Shown piece by piece: positions 50,605 through 60,783 of a stretch of DNA of 64,000 nt. The notes beneath the pieces are model-generated. The model made no database searches. It worked only from the letters and a program-made list of their open reading frames with translations, and had not been told where the DNA came from. The stretch is from NCBI RefSeq assembly GCF_000165425.1, contig NW_001799009.1, forward strand, positions 65,005 through 129,004, read 5' to 3'. Position 1 is the first letter of the stretch, and each line of letters opens with the position of its first letter. Origin of the DNA: Paramecium tetraurelia (Eukaryota > Ciliophora > Oligohymenophorea > Peniculida > Parameciidae). A program made the translations under genes and the position numbers.

Positions 50605-52047
50605 ATGAAAATTCTAAAATAGGCAGATTGCTTTGGGGTTCCATTTGTATAAAATATAGATGATTCATAAACAAAATACAGAAGTACACTTGGAGGAATA
50701 ATAACGATTACAATCTTTACAGCAAGTTTAGCATATATATTTTGGGTTGGTTACCTCTGGTAAACTCATCAGATTAGCCCAAAAATATCTCGTTAAAATT
50801 ACATATCTGACTATTCTTTGCTAGATTTGAGTGAAGAAGTAGTAAGAGTATACTATTGGTAAGATCAAGAAGGAAAAATTGACCCATTTACAAATAATAT
50901 TTTATTGCCATTAATAGTATACACAGTTAACAATTCATTGACAGAGCCTTAATTAATAACAAATCATAGCGCTACACCATTTGGAGAAGTTTATGTACCA
51001 GAAATGTAATTTGATTTCTCTTATTACGATGGGTACATATATGCAACAGGAGATATGTATATATAAATAGTAATGTGTTCAGAAATTTATTTAAAACCTG
51101 GTGAAAAATGTGCATCACCAGAACTTAAACAAAAGTTCTTTGCATAATCAAACAATGTAGTTTAGCTTGAATTTTTTACAACATCAATAGATCCACGAGA
51201 TGGAACGAAATAACGTGGATACCAAGAATTCACTATTTAAATAGAAGAAAAATATTGTTATTCTGTGCAATCTTATTTTAAAACAACCTTATTTGAGCTC
51301 TAAAACTATTTTTTATTTGGCTACCCTCAATACAAGGAATATATTGTAGATGTGTTATTACAAACCTAAACGAATTCTTTAGAATTTTGTTAAAAAGCGT
51401 ATGAAACTGAGGCAATTGGAATAGTTTACCTTGGAATGACAGGAACTCAAGAAAAAACCACATTAGAATATCCACGTATAGGAGATCTATTAGCAAATGT
51501 TGGATCAATTGTATCACTACTATTTATGATCAAATACTTCATTATTTTCTTAAATGAATATTTTTTAAATCAAAAGGTATTAAAAGAAATCATAAGTTTT
51601 TATTACCCAGAATTTAAAAATATACAAATAAAAAAGAATTGGAGAGGTAGGATAGTTGAAGCTAATTTAAATAAGATAAAACTAGATATTAATAATTATA
51701 CGAAATTTTATGAGAAGGTTTCGCACTAGATGAGAAAAAAGTTTAGTTATTTGAACTTATTATATGAAATATCTAGGCTGTATTTTGTTATGAGATCATC
51801 AAAATTTAGAAATGAATTTCATAAATCTCATTAAATAGGGATAAAGATAAACATGCTTTAGTAAAAAGATAGTGAAATTATTTTTACTCCAAAGTCAGAA
51901 AAGTTTTAAGAAAATAATTATATCTTAAACGATGATGATGCAGACATATTATCCTACTCCAGAAGAAAACCTGATAAAAATTATGATCTAATTTCAGAAG
52001 AGATATATAATGAAATAGACTATTATTATGCAAATAAGATTTTGTGA
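50525..52047 (+). repeat. right arm of the large inverted repeat (paired with 29850-31450)
   Basis: See the left arm. The upstream flank (about 50525-50604) lines up with the reverse complement of 31371-31450, so the duplication took in the promoter as well as the gene. Confidence 0.7.
50605..52047 (+). CDS. two-segment membrane protein, copy 2 of an inverted pair
   Basis: Single exon, 480 aa, start MKILKQADCFGVPFV. Same length and same layout as the copy at 29928-31370: first membrane segment GIITITIFTASLAYIFWVGY, a large region with YLKPGEKCASPELKQ, second segment GDLLANVGSIVSLLFMIKYF, and a charged C-terminus with LNDDDADILSYSRRK. The two proteins are clearly similar from end to end and the open frame is intact, so both are probably expressed. 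Function unknown. It lies within the segment that separates the two halves of the aspartyl-protease pseudogene. Confidence 0.82.
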
Positions 52048-52609
52048 AATATAAATTCATAATAATTTAATTACATTATAAATTTATCTGTGTCTGTGTT
52101 GTGTGAGATAATAATGTTACATTTATTACTGAATCCTGCCTATCATAATATTGTCTCCTCAAATAATTTTGAGTTATTTAAATAGGATTTAATGTTATGA
52201 AGTGAAGGTATAAACTAAAATATGGATAGTAAGTATTTTAATTTTTCAATATCAAAATGACCCAAATTACCTATTTTTTATATAATTATTTTAAGAACGA
52301 TTAGGAGAAATAATTGTAAATCTATTCATTTTTAGCTAACATTTAAATTTAAATATAAAATACAATACTTTTTTCAACGAAGTTCTTATACACAAATAAA
52401 GAATGAGGAACTGATTATATAGACATAATGATATCTTGTCTCAATATGGATATCTTAAAATATAAATTTACAATTTATATATTTTTTCGATATATTGCCT
52501 TAACGGAAGTTTCTATTATATTTATTATCAAGCTTTATGCATTCTAAAAACAATTTCTGCAAAGTTCAAGAAAATAAAGTTTAGTTGAAATTGAAATATA
52601 AGTCAGTAT
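52048..52609. other. intergenic stretch
   Basis: About 560 nt of A+T-rich sequence between the membrane-protein gene and the protease first-lobe fragment. No feature seen. Confidence 0.45.
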
Positions 52610-53147
52610 GGCCATTCTATTAAAGAATGATTAGATTATTATTATAGTCCCACGACGCCTTAATAGATTGCTCCTTCCATTCCAGTTAGTTCATATACCA
52701 AAATAAACTGCGATTCATCAAAGTTCTCATTTATTCAGAAGATGCCTAGATATTTAACTCCTATTAATGCCCCAACATGATATTTTATTGATGCTTGTTC
52801 TTGAGATGGAATGCAGGTTGGTTAATCACAGGCAATTCCAATTGAATTTTTTTTACATCTCTAAAAATTAACACTTGGTAGCTACATTTATGATGAACCT
52901 GTTTCAAACATCACTTTTAAGCTTTTATCTTATAATGTGTTACTTTTATGTTGACTCTTTAGGGAGAACTCTAATTCTACATAAATATTAATGATTATGT
53001 AATTGCAGGGTGTTGTTTTATTCCAACTGAGTTGAGTTGATATCAATTGGGAAGGAACCTTCCTACACTTGTTTAGTGTCTAAAAATATTGTATGTTTAG
53101 CTAAAACAAAGTGAATACACACTAATTAACAATTAAACTATTATCAT
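52610..53147 (-). pseudogene. pepsin-like aspartyl protease, N-terminal half, decayed
   Basis: The start at 53147 encodes a signal peptide (MIIVQLLISVYSLCFS), so the ancestral enzyme was secreted or lysosomal. Then come FPIDINSTQLEQNNTLQLHN, the first active-site region reduced to FETGSS (the family has DTGSS), a Cys-containing stretch CKKNSIGIACDQPTCIPSQE, and AIYQGVVGLQQQSNHSLIE. Several TGA codons and frame changes interrupt it, and the catalytic Asp appears replaced by Glu. Its start is 18 nt from the stop of the next minus-strand gene, normal gene spacing here, so this half is probably at its original site. Confidence 0.7.
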
Positions 53148-53165
53148 ATATAAATTATATACAAA

Positions 53166-54022
53166 TCATTATAACATTCCGTACTAGGTTTAAGCTTTAG
53201 AAATTAGTAACAATAAACTTAATTTAAATCTTCTATTCTTGTCCAATTTAACGAATGTTCTTCTTCTTTCATTCGCTGTCACATCCTTCAAAAATTCCAA
53301 TTAAAATTTACTCATTCTTTCCATCAATATTACATATTGCATTTTGTAATCAGGGATTCTTGTATTATTTTTAAGATTTCATACTTATTTTAGTTAAACA
53401 TTTCGATCACATAATTGCTTTAAAAGAATCGAGTAGCTTATGGTGTAGTTGGCTATTTGAACAATTTTAATTCAGGAATCCTAGATTCTCGAGCAAATAG
53501 AGGCAGTTTATTTTAGAGACTGTTGTTCTTTCTGTGTAATCTCAGAGAGACCTGATTGTGTTTTGAGTTGAACTAGAAAGATTATTTAAATTCGCTTTAA
53601 CTAGCTAATAAAGTAGATTAAATTAATTCTGTATTTTCAGGAGTGCCTCCCAAAAGATTCTTTAATTTTAGCCTTGTGGCAGGTAGTTAATTCTCATACA
53701 AACTACTTGTGTTTGAAATTGAGTTCTTGCTCAGAAAGTGATGACTGCTTTTTGGAGAATTAAAGATACTGGATGCATCACTTTTTCTTTTTCTATGATA
53801 AGATTCACTTGATATTAGTCTACCCATGCTATCCCTTTCATTGATGAAGGGCACAAATGTTTGTTTTTTTTCGATCAACTGATTGAGAGGATGTTCATGG
53901 TTTGTTATTGAATCCATGATCAAGGCTCTTTTAACTGCCTCAGTTTTATGTAAAGCTGGAAGTTATCTGTCTTTGTAATACACACAATAATCTAATAAAT
54001 TTTCAGAAGGATGCTTTTTCAT
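53166..54022 (-). CDS. unknown basic Ser/Asn-rich protein
   Basis: Two exons, 276 aa, intron 53359-53384 (26 nt, AAG acceptor, chosen because it joins two coding-like frames). The start MKKHPSENLLDYCVYYKDRQ is followed by a Ser-rich middle (DASSIFNSPKSSHHFLSKNS), a short helical segment and a basic helical end (KFQLEFLKDVTANERRRTFV). The last 20 or so codons (LSLLLLISKAQTQ...) are hydrophobic and could be past the true end if another intron exists. No family recognised. Confidence 0.62.
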
Positions 54023-54101
54023 TATTTATATTTTGTAATTAATAATGACTTACGAAGCCTGTGATTTATAATTAGATTCCAGATCAAAAACAAATGTCTT
54101 T

Positions 54102-54303
54102 GAATTAACTAAATGAAGACGCTGCTTGATTAGAATTTAACAGAATTAATATAACACCCCTTAATTTAGATAACTTGAGGGGAGTTCATTGGTCAATAGA
54201 AGGGCCAAAGTCTAACCAGGAAGTCATTCCAAATGAGGTGGAGTAAGAGTTGCAAAGAATGGGTGATTAATTTGGAATGCAGAGGGAATGTAACAGAGAG
54301 TGA
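54102..54303 (+). pseudogene. small ORF with in-frame TGA
   Basis: From ATG 54112 (MSLNQLNEDAA) a frame runs to TGA at 54145-54147 and then stays open as LEFNRINITPLNLDNLRGVH and SIEGPKSNQEVIPNEVEQEL to a second TGA at about 54301. The downstream part has balanced, protein-like composition. No GT-AG intron removes the first TGA. It may be a small gene killed by one nonsense change, or a case of TGA recoding; I cannot tell. It lies between divergent genes. Confidence 0.35.
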
Positions 54304-54488
54304 ATATTAATTTTATAAATAATGAAATGTTCTATTTAAACACAATATTGGTATGAAATTCTTCAGTAATGAAAATTACGAAGTTATTAAAACTAGAATT
54401 ACAAACGCTCATTTTTTTATAACTGGAAAGTGTGATTGCTTTGATTAAATTTGTGTATCAATTGGTCTTAATTGTGTTTATTAAATAA

Positions 54489-56299
54489 ATGAGTAAATTA
54501 TAGGAATCAAATACATTTGAGAATAACAAAAAATATAAAATAAAAACAGAGCGTAGTACTTTGATGGCATCACCAAAGAACAAAGAATTCGATAGCTAAG
54601 AGGATTTGGTGAGGAGATTGAACGAGAGTTAGAAGAGTTTATAAAAAGAAATAGAAAAACTACATTTACAAGTGGAAAATAAGGAGGACTAAATAAGGAA
54701 ACTGCATGATTTAGTGAAACTTCAATAGAAGGAGATTGATAGATTGACTCACATTAATGAATATTTGATGCAGGCTAATTAGACGAAATTGAGCATCTTG
54801 AGAGATGAGAGACAATCAAATTAAGGAAGTAAATCAAATGTAAAAATTAAGAATCATAAATCATTAATGCCTCTTGAGAAAAAGGTTAATAAATAGCCAG
54901 AGGATAACACATAAACTATTAAATTATACAGACGATAGACATTTCGTAATCCAACATTATTGAAGTACCATCAGGAGGAAGGAGACACATTCAAGAGTGA
55001 GAGAAATACATCTGGGTCATCTAACTTTTATGATATTCTACAATAGGAGGATTGTTTCAGAACAAATGCTATTTTAAATATTTAACTATGTACTAAAGAA
55101 TTTGTCATATGATAGCCGATGAAGACGCAACCACTTAATATAATCAAGATGGGACTGTATCATTGATGAAAGTGCTCTTGGACTCTGAAGAGATCTTTAG
55201 TGAAATCATCCAATCAATATCTGCTTAGAAATTGTCATTTCTGTTCGATAAATTTAAGAGAGTGATGTCAGATCATCAATAATTGTTTATATTGGTGTTG
55301 AGATTGAAGAAGATTGTGACTGGAGCATTGCAAATGAACACATCAGTCCTTCTAGATGATGCACTACAAAACATCATAGATAAATGTGTTGACTGTTTGG
55401 AATGTGATAGAGCATCCTGTTTCATTGTGGATCAAGCCAAAAAGGAACTGTGGACTAGAGTAGCCAAAGGAACATCCACTACTATTCGACTGCAAATGGG
55501 TCAGGGCTTGGCTGGCTTTGTGGCCTAGAATCATACAATCTTGAATATTGAAGATGCCTACAGAGATTAAAGATTTAATACACAACAAGATGCAAAGAAC
55601 AACTACAAAACTAAGACTCTTTTGGTCTCTCCCATTTTAGATGGCGACAAGTGTGTTGGAGTACTTTAATGTGTCAATAAGTCTAACGGATTCTTTACTA
55701 AAGATGACGAAGCATTACTATAAATAATGGCTGAATTTAGTAAGAGTGTTCTTAAGAATGCTTTGAATCATGATGCTTAGATGTTGATACAGAATAAACT
55801 TAGGCATATCATCAGAACAGGCATCATTCTATAGGGTTGTCTGTTCAAAAAGGATAGCATATTAGAACTATTGCTATCTTCTGAAGAGCGTCTTAGATCC
55901 TTGATGAATGTCGATCAAGCAAAGGTGGTCTACTGGGAGAATTGCTTATATCATATCAATAAGGATGGTAAGATGACAGAGACCCAGAATCTTATAGGGA
56001 TTGTGGGAAAATGCATTGAGGATTCTTAATTGGTGGCAGTAAGTAATTGTTATACTAGTCCCATATTCAATCCGAATATTGACATTGAAACAAATATGCC
56101 TGTGATTTGTATGCCTTTGAAAACACAAAGTCATTAGATCATTGGGGCCATCCAAGTTGTTAATGTGAAGGGAATTGGGAATATTTCATCGAATAGTGAT
56201 GCCAAAATTAATTCAATCGACTTAGATATGTTGGAACTCTTTTGTTAGCATTGTGCTCAATCTTTATTGTAGTGTAAATTGCATACCTAATAATTATGA
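54489..56299 (+). CDS. GAF-domain protein with N-terminal coiled coil
   Basis: Two exons, 594 aa, intron 55090-55115 (26 nt). Residues about 35-115 form a coiled coil (QVENKEDQIRKLHDLVKLQQ). A GAF domain covers about 275-425: DDALQNIIDKCVDCLECDRA, LQMGQGLAGFVAQNHTILNI, then SPILDGDKCVGVLQCVNKSN, the usual signature of GAF domains in phosphodiesterases and adenylate cyclases that bind cyclic nucleotides. A second, weaker GAF-like region follows (VICMPLKTQSHQIIGAIQVV). No catalytic domain is attached, so it may be a regulatory or adaptor subunit. Ligand not predictable by eye. Confidence 0.9.
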
Positions 56300-56324
56300 T
56301 ATTAATTAAAATTATTAAATATAT

Positions 56325-57620
56325 ATGGGAAATTCACAAAAAAATAATCAGAAATTAATCTCCACAGCTTGGCTAGGTGTGAATGTAACTAGCAAATACT
56401 AAGTTAGGATGAATGGTCATCTATAATGAAAGAGAAATTATCTCGTCTTTCTGAAGAGTGGGTTGTTCCCTCAATCAAATGTTTGGATAGATTTTCTTCT
56501 AGAGATCAGACTAAATTCAGAAACCAAGTGAAATTGATTTGTATCTTTGATTGTTATTTCATAGTGACAAAGTAAATGAAAGAAGATAAGTATGAGGAGT
56601 TGTTCAATAAAAGCTAAGTGTTTTTGTAAATTCATTTCAATTTATTATGATTCTATAGAAACAGCAATGAATATCTTCGCCAGGATTTCTAATTAGGTAT
56701 ACCAATATCAGAACTCACAATTTCCACCAATACTAATTCAAGTAATATGGAATATCATATCATAGTTGGTAAGATCAATGATAATCAATCCATATCTTCT
56801 AAGAACCAAGACAGTTTATTTATGGAAGATCAATGTTCCTAAATTTAATAATTCTACGTGTTCATCTATTGTGTTAACGATGCTCTAATAAGTCAAAAAC
56901 ACCCTTTTATACATCTGATGAATCAGTTTAAAGAATGGGCAATAAACAAATTAATAAATATCAAGAATCCTCAACACAAAATATAATAAATGAAATAGAA
57001 GCTCTAGAAATTTTAAAGTTCTTCAGATCTGTTTCTGAACTTCCTCATACATTCTTTGAATGAATATTTAGGCGATTTTGGCGATGAGATAAGTGAGGAG
57101 GGACCCACTAAGTACATCAAAGACAAACAAAACTATTACAATTTATTTCTATCACATGTATTCATTTCTCTCTATTGATATTTAGATATTCAATGAAACC
57201 TTAATTAGTCATCTTATGGATATACTTAAGGTAATCCATTAAAGCAGCTAAAATAATTGCATTAAAAAAATCAAACATATGCAATCCAAAGTTGAATGTT
57301 TTGAGATCCCAAAAAAATATCTCACTCATGATAAACCATTCTTATAAGAAATCTCATGTTTGAGTGAAGCACAACAATTAATACGACCTACAGACATTTT
57401 TTATTGCTTCATGAAGACTTATTGGATGATCAAGGATCATTTGGCTAGATCTGCATCCAGCTTTCTGATTTTCCAAGTAACCAATTATGTTATTGTGCAT
57501 TCCAACATTGAATATTTTCATGCCCTTCTCCATTTGCTAGAACTCTTCTATTGTAATTCACCTATTTTACTTAAATATAATTAATCGTTGGAATTCATAT
57601 AAAATATTTTAATTTCTTGA
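56325..57620 (+). CDS. unknown protein, 403 aa
   Basis: Four exons. Introns: 56385-56407 (23 nt), 56626-56658 (33 nt) and 57158-57185 (28 nt). MGNSQKNNQKLISTAW could be N-myristoylated. The rest is a mix of short helices and strands (EEWVVPSIKCLDRFSSRDQT; FYVFIYCVNDALISQKHPFI; HLMNQFKEWAINKLI) without a motif I know. The pattern of alternating strands in the first half is reminiscent of longin/DENN-type or trafficking-adaptor folds, but this is only an impression. It starts 26 nt after the GAF gene and is followed at 69 nt by the ITPK gene, all on the same strand. Confidence 0.7.
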
Positions 57621-57688
57621 ATCCCCCCCAAGAATAATGATGAATTAAGTAACAAGATTATATATAAAAATTTAATAAATAAATAAAA

Positions 57689-59209
57689 ATGCAATAAAAT
57701 CCAAAACCTCTACTAATTATCGACTCCAGATACGCTCTCTACGACTCACGACAAAAAAGAACATACAAATATAATACTGTTCTTCAGAAATCCTTCATAT
57801 TACTTCAACAGCATTTTCAAATATTAGTCATCTTTTGTCACTCTAAACCTAATACTAATGAGTTTTTTTACAATGAATTTCACAAGAATTTTCAGGGAAT
57901 CGACTCAAAATAACTCTCAATCCAAGAATTAAAAGTCACTTCATTCCCCAATGAAGACATTATCGTAGTAACCCACAATTATGAATAATTCACTCTCCAA
58001 CAAAAATATCAGTTATACTATTTTTCTAGTGTCTCCTAACACTTGGATAAAAAAAGATAACTAGAACTCAAATACTATGAATCAAATCCCAAACCAAGTT
58101 TTCATATTTCCCACATTCAGTAAGTCATGTCATATTTTTCAAAGTCACAAAACCCCTTCACTGTTGGCTACTATTTCTATCCTAAAAAGTTCAATGAACT
58201 GATTCAGTTTGATGCATTAATTAGCAACGCCAATTTCAATTACATTCCCATGGACTTTCGATTCTACAATAAATACATACAAATTAATGTTTTGTTCCAT
58301 AGAGTCATGGATATCTACAAGAAAAAGGAAATCAACATGAAGCAGAATGAGGTTGAATTGTTTCAACAGAACTATGACAAATTTGTAACAGAAAACGCAG
58401 AAATACCTGTGATTGACTAAGTTGAATGTTTAAAGACGTTAATTTAGAGAGACGAACTTAATGTCAAATTGCAATCTATCTTCGCCAGTCCCCAATTCCA
58501 AAATGCTGTATAGGAACATCACATCAAGATTATGACTCCTGAACAAGTTCTCTATGACAATATTGGTGAACCTCAAGAGTTGTAAAATCTCAAATACCCA
58601 CTCATTGTGAAAAGTAAATAAGGAGCCTTGACAGCAAATTGCCATATCATGGCTATTGTAGTAAACGAGAAGGGACTCAGGGAATTGTTTAAGCATGAAT
58701 AATTTAAGTATCAGATTATTAGTAGATTAGAGGCTAATTGATTTTGCAGTAAATTATTAACCATAACAGCATTATCTACAAAATATATCAATTGGGAAGT
58801 AAAATGATTGTGCAAAAACGCAAATCCATCCCCAACATAGAAATTCACAATTTCAAATTTGAAGAAGTAATCTTTTTAATACTAATGTAGGGTTTTTACA
58901 TTTTCGATACTCAAAAAGACTTGTTTAAAAATGTTTCGCAATGTCTGAAAGAGGTGGACGAAGGAGTTCATGAATGCTCAAATGAAGATCAATTGCTTAA
59001 ACAGATGGAATTATTATCCTCGATAATAGCTAAGGAGTTTAAATTGCATCTCTTTGGCTTTGATATAATTGGTATGAATTGGGAGTTCTATATAATTGAT
59101 ATAAATCATTTTCCAGGATACAAGAATGTAAGATATTGTAGATGTGTTTTAGGTTGAAAATGCTAGGGAACTGTTTGAGTAGTTATTTCTGTAAGTATCA
59201 AAAAAGTGA
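57689..59209 (+). CDS. inositol-tetrakisphosphate 1-kinase / inositol 1,3,4-trisphosphate 5/6-kinase family
   Basis: Four exons, 482 aa. Introns: 58708-58730 (23 nt), 58867-58890 (24 nt) and 59128-59152 (25 nt). ATP-grasp fold enzyme that phosphorylates inositol phosphates. C-terminal half matches the ITPK pattern: YPLIVKSKQGALTANCHIMA (ATP-binding Lys, then the HxxAIV-like substrate strand), QQIINHNSIIYKIYQLGSKM, IVQKRKSIPNIE, and the metal-binding end LFGFDIIG with YIIDINHFPGYKNV (D and N ligands). An N-terminal extension of about 200 aa and an insertion make it longer than the human enzyme (414 aa), as is common in protists. Exact substrate specificity cannot be told. Confidence 0.88.
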
Positions 59210-59267
59210 GGATCTGATAGAAGAGATTATAATTTATTATAAACATTTGTAAAATGATATTTGCTAA

Positions 59268-60335
59268 TCAAATTAATTTAGAAAATTCAGGGGCCAAATT
59301 TATGATTTCAATTTCCTCTTCTTCATTTTATTAATGCTGAATTCTAGTGTTTCTCTTACTCGGAGTAGTGAGGATATATGAAACCTATTTGCTTTGTCTT
59401 TTGGGACTGATCTGTTTTTATGAGGAATTGTAGGAGAGTTTTGAGCTATTTTACTTATTGTTCTCTCTGGGCTTGTATAGGTAGATTTGGTTATAGTAGA
59501 TGATATGCTATTTTTTGGGGGACTTGGGAGTTTTGGTTGGACTTTTCTTGGAGCTCTTTTTGTTATTGTTCTTTCTTCCCATTATTTGTCTATAGGAATC
59601 ATTGGGGTTGCAAGCCCATAATTTGAGTCTTGATTATTGTTATTGTTGGGTGTCTTCTGGGTATGAGATTTCAGGCAAATCCTTGATTTCTTATTCAACA
59701 TCATTGTTTAGTTTCTATTGGAGTTATTATTGGTTCTGATTTAAGATATTGAAGACTTCCTTTGATATGGGTTATTCGTAATACTATTGTAATTACTCGC
59801 TCTTATCTGTTTGATCTCCTTGGTTGTTGGACTCCATATAACGGTTTGAACTTGCTTTTGGAAATAGTTACTATTATTCTTATTTCTCCTAGAGCTTGGT
59901 CATATCCAGCAGTTTGAATTGAATAGGCACAGGTGATAAATTTTTATGAGATGGCTTTTCTTTGCTCTTACTATTGATGTTGGATTGCTTCTTTTGCTGA
60001 TAGAACCGTTCTTGGGATTCACTCATAATCTTTTCATGTGTTGAATGCACTTTGGTCAATTTAATCTCATTTAATTCTTTGATTGGAGTTTCCTTGCTTG
60101 GAGTATTGTCAGTGCCCCTGAAAGTGAACTTATTTTCTCTTTGAGGAGTAGGATTCATTTTCACAACTGAGTAGGAGAGTGGAGTACAAAGAGTCTTGGA
60201 GCGTAACTTGTAGAAGGAAGGAGAAAGGGATCGACAAGCAAATAAAGGTCTGGTCACAACAAATGCAGGGACAGGATGGAATTTGCGATCTATGGAGCTG
60301 AAATGTTAACGAATTTATTGAATCTGATATTGCAT
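59268..60335 (-). CDS. Gln/Ser/Pro-rich disordered protein
   Basis: Single exon, 355 aa, start MQYQIQQIRQHFSSIDRKFH. Low complexity, with repeated S/T-P motifs (NPTPQRENKF, TPSKETPIKE, KSPTKTPKSPKK) and Gln runs encoded by TAA and TAG. The S/T-P sites suggest phosphorylation by proline-directed kinases. No domain recognised. It is convergent with the ITPK gene; 58 nt separate the stops. Confidence 0.72.
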
Positions 60336-60783
60336 TGTTTTATATATTAATGCATTCATCAAGAAAAATCAATATTTCTTAACCAACATAAACAGAATCA
60401 GCATCTCAGGATAATATAACCATCAAATAATCGAATCCAAAATTTAGCAACTTGTGATAATTGCAATTACCAACGCAATAATATATACTCATATTCATTT
60501 CCTACCTAAATGATTTATTTTATGTTTATCTAATCGTAATATCTCTCTCTATGGGTTCTAGCAAATAAATGCTAGATTGCTTATACTTATGTAATTGTCT
60601 TGTTACAAATGAATACTATATAGTATGTTAATGTATATTAAAAATTTAAATTTTAAATACTCAAAATATGTTGTGAAGTTCTTTGTATATAAGTGAAATA
60701 AGAATTCTATTGATTGATCTTAATTGCATAAATGTTTGAATCGACTGAATTCATAAAAATATTATTGATAATATAATTATAAA
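60336..60783. promoter_or_regulatory. divergent intergenic region
   Basis: About 450 nt between two divergent start codons; must hold the promoters of the Q-rich gene and IFT122. A+T rich, no motif recognised. Confidence 0.4.

Noticed and set aside
51278-51517. Minus-strand ORF of 79 codons
   Set aside because: Antisense of the intact membrane-protein gene at 50605-52047; the same shadow appears opposite its paralogue at 30479-30697.
45900-54150. TGA as a general sense codon in this organism
   Set aside because: More than 25 intact genes end cleanly at TGA where their families end; the few in-frame TGA codons lie in genes with other damage or in one small ORF.
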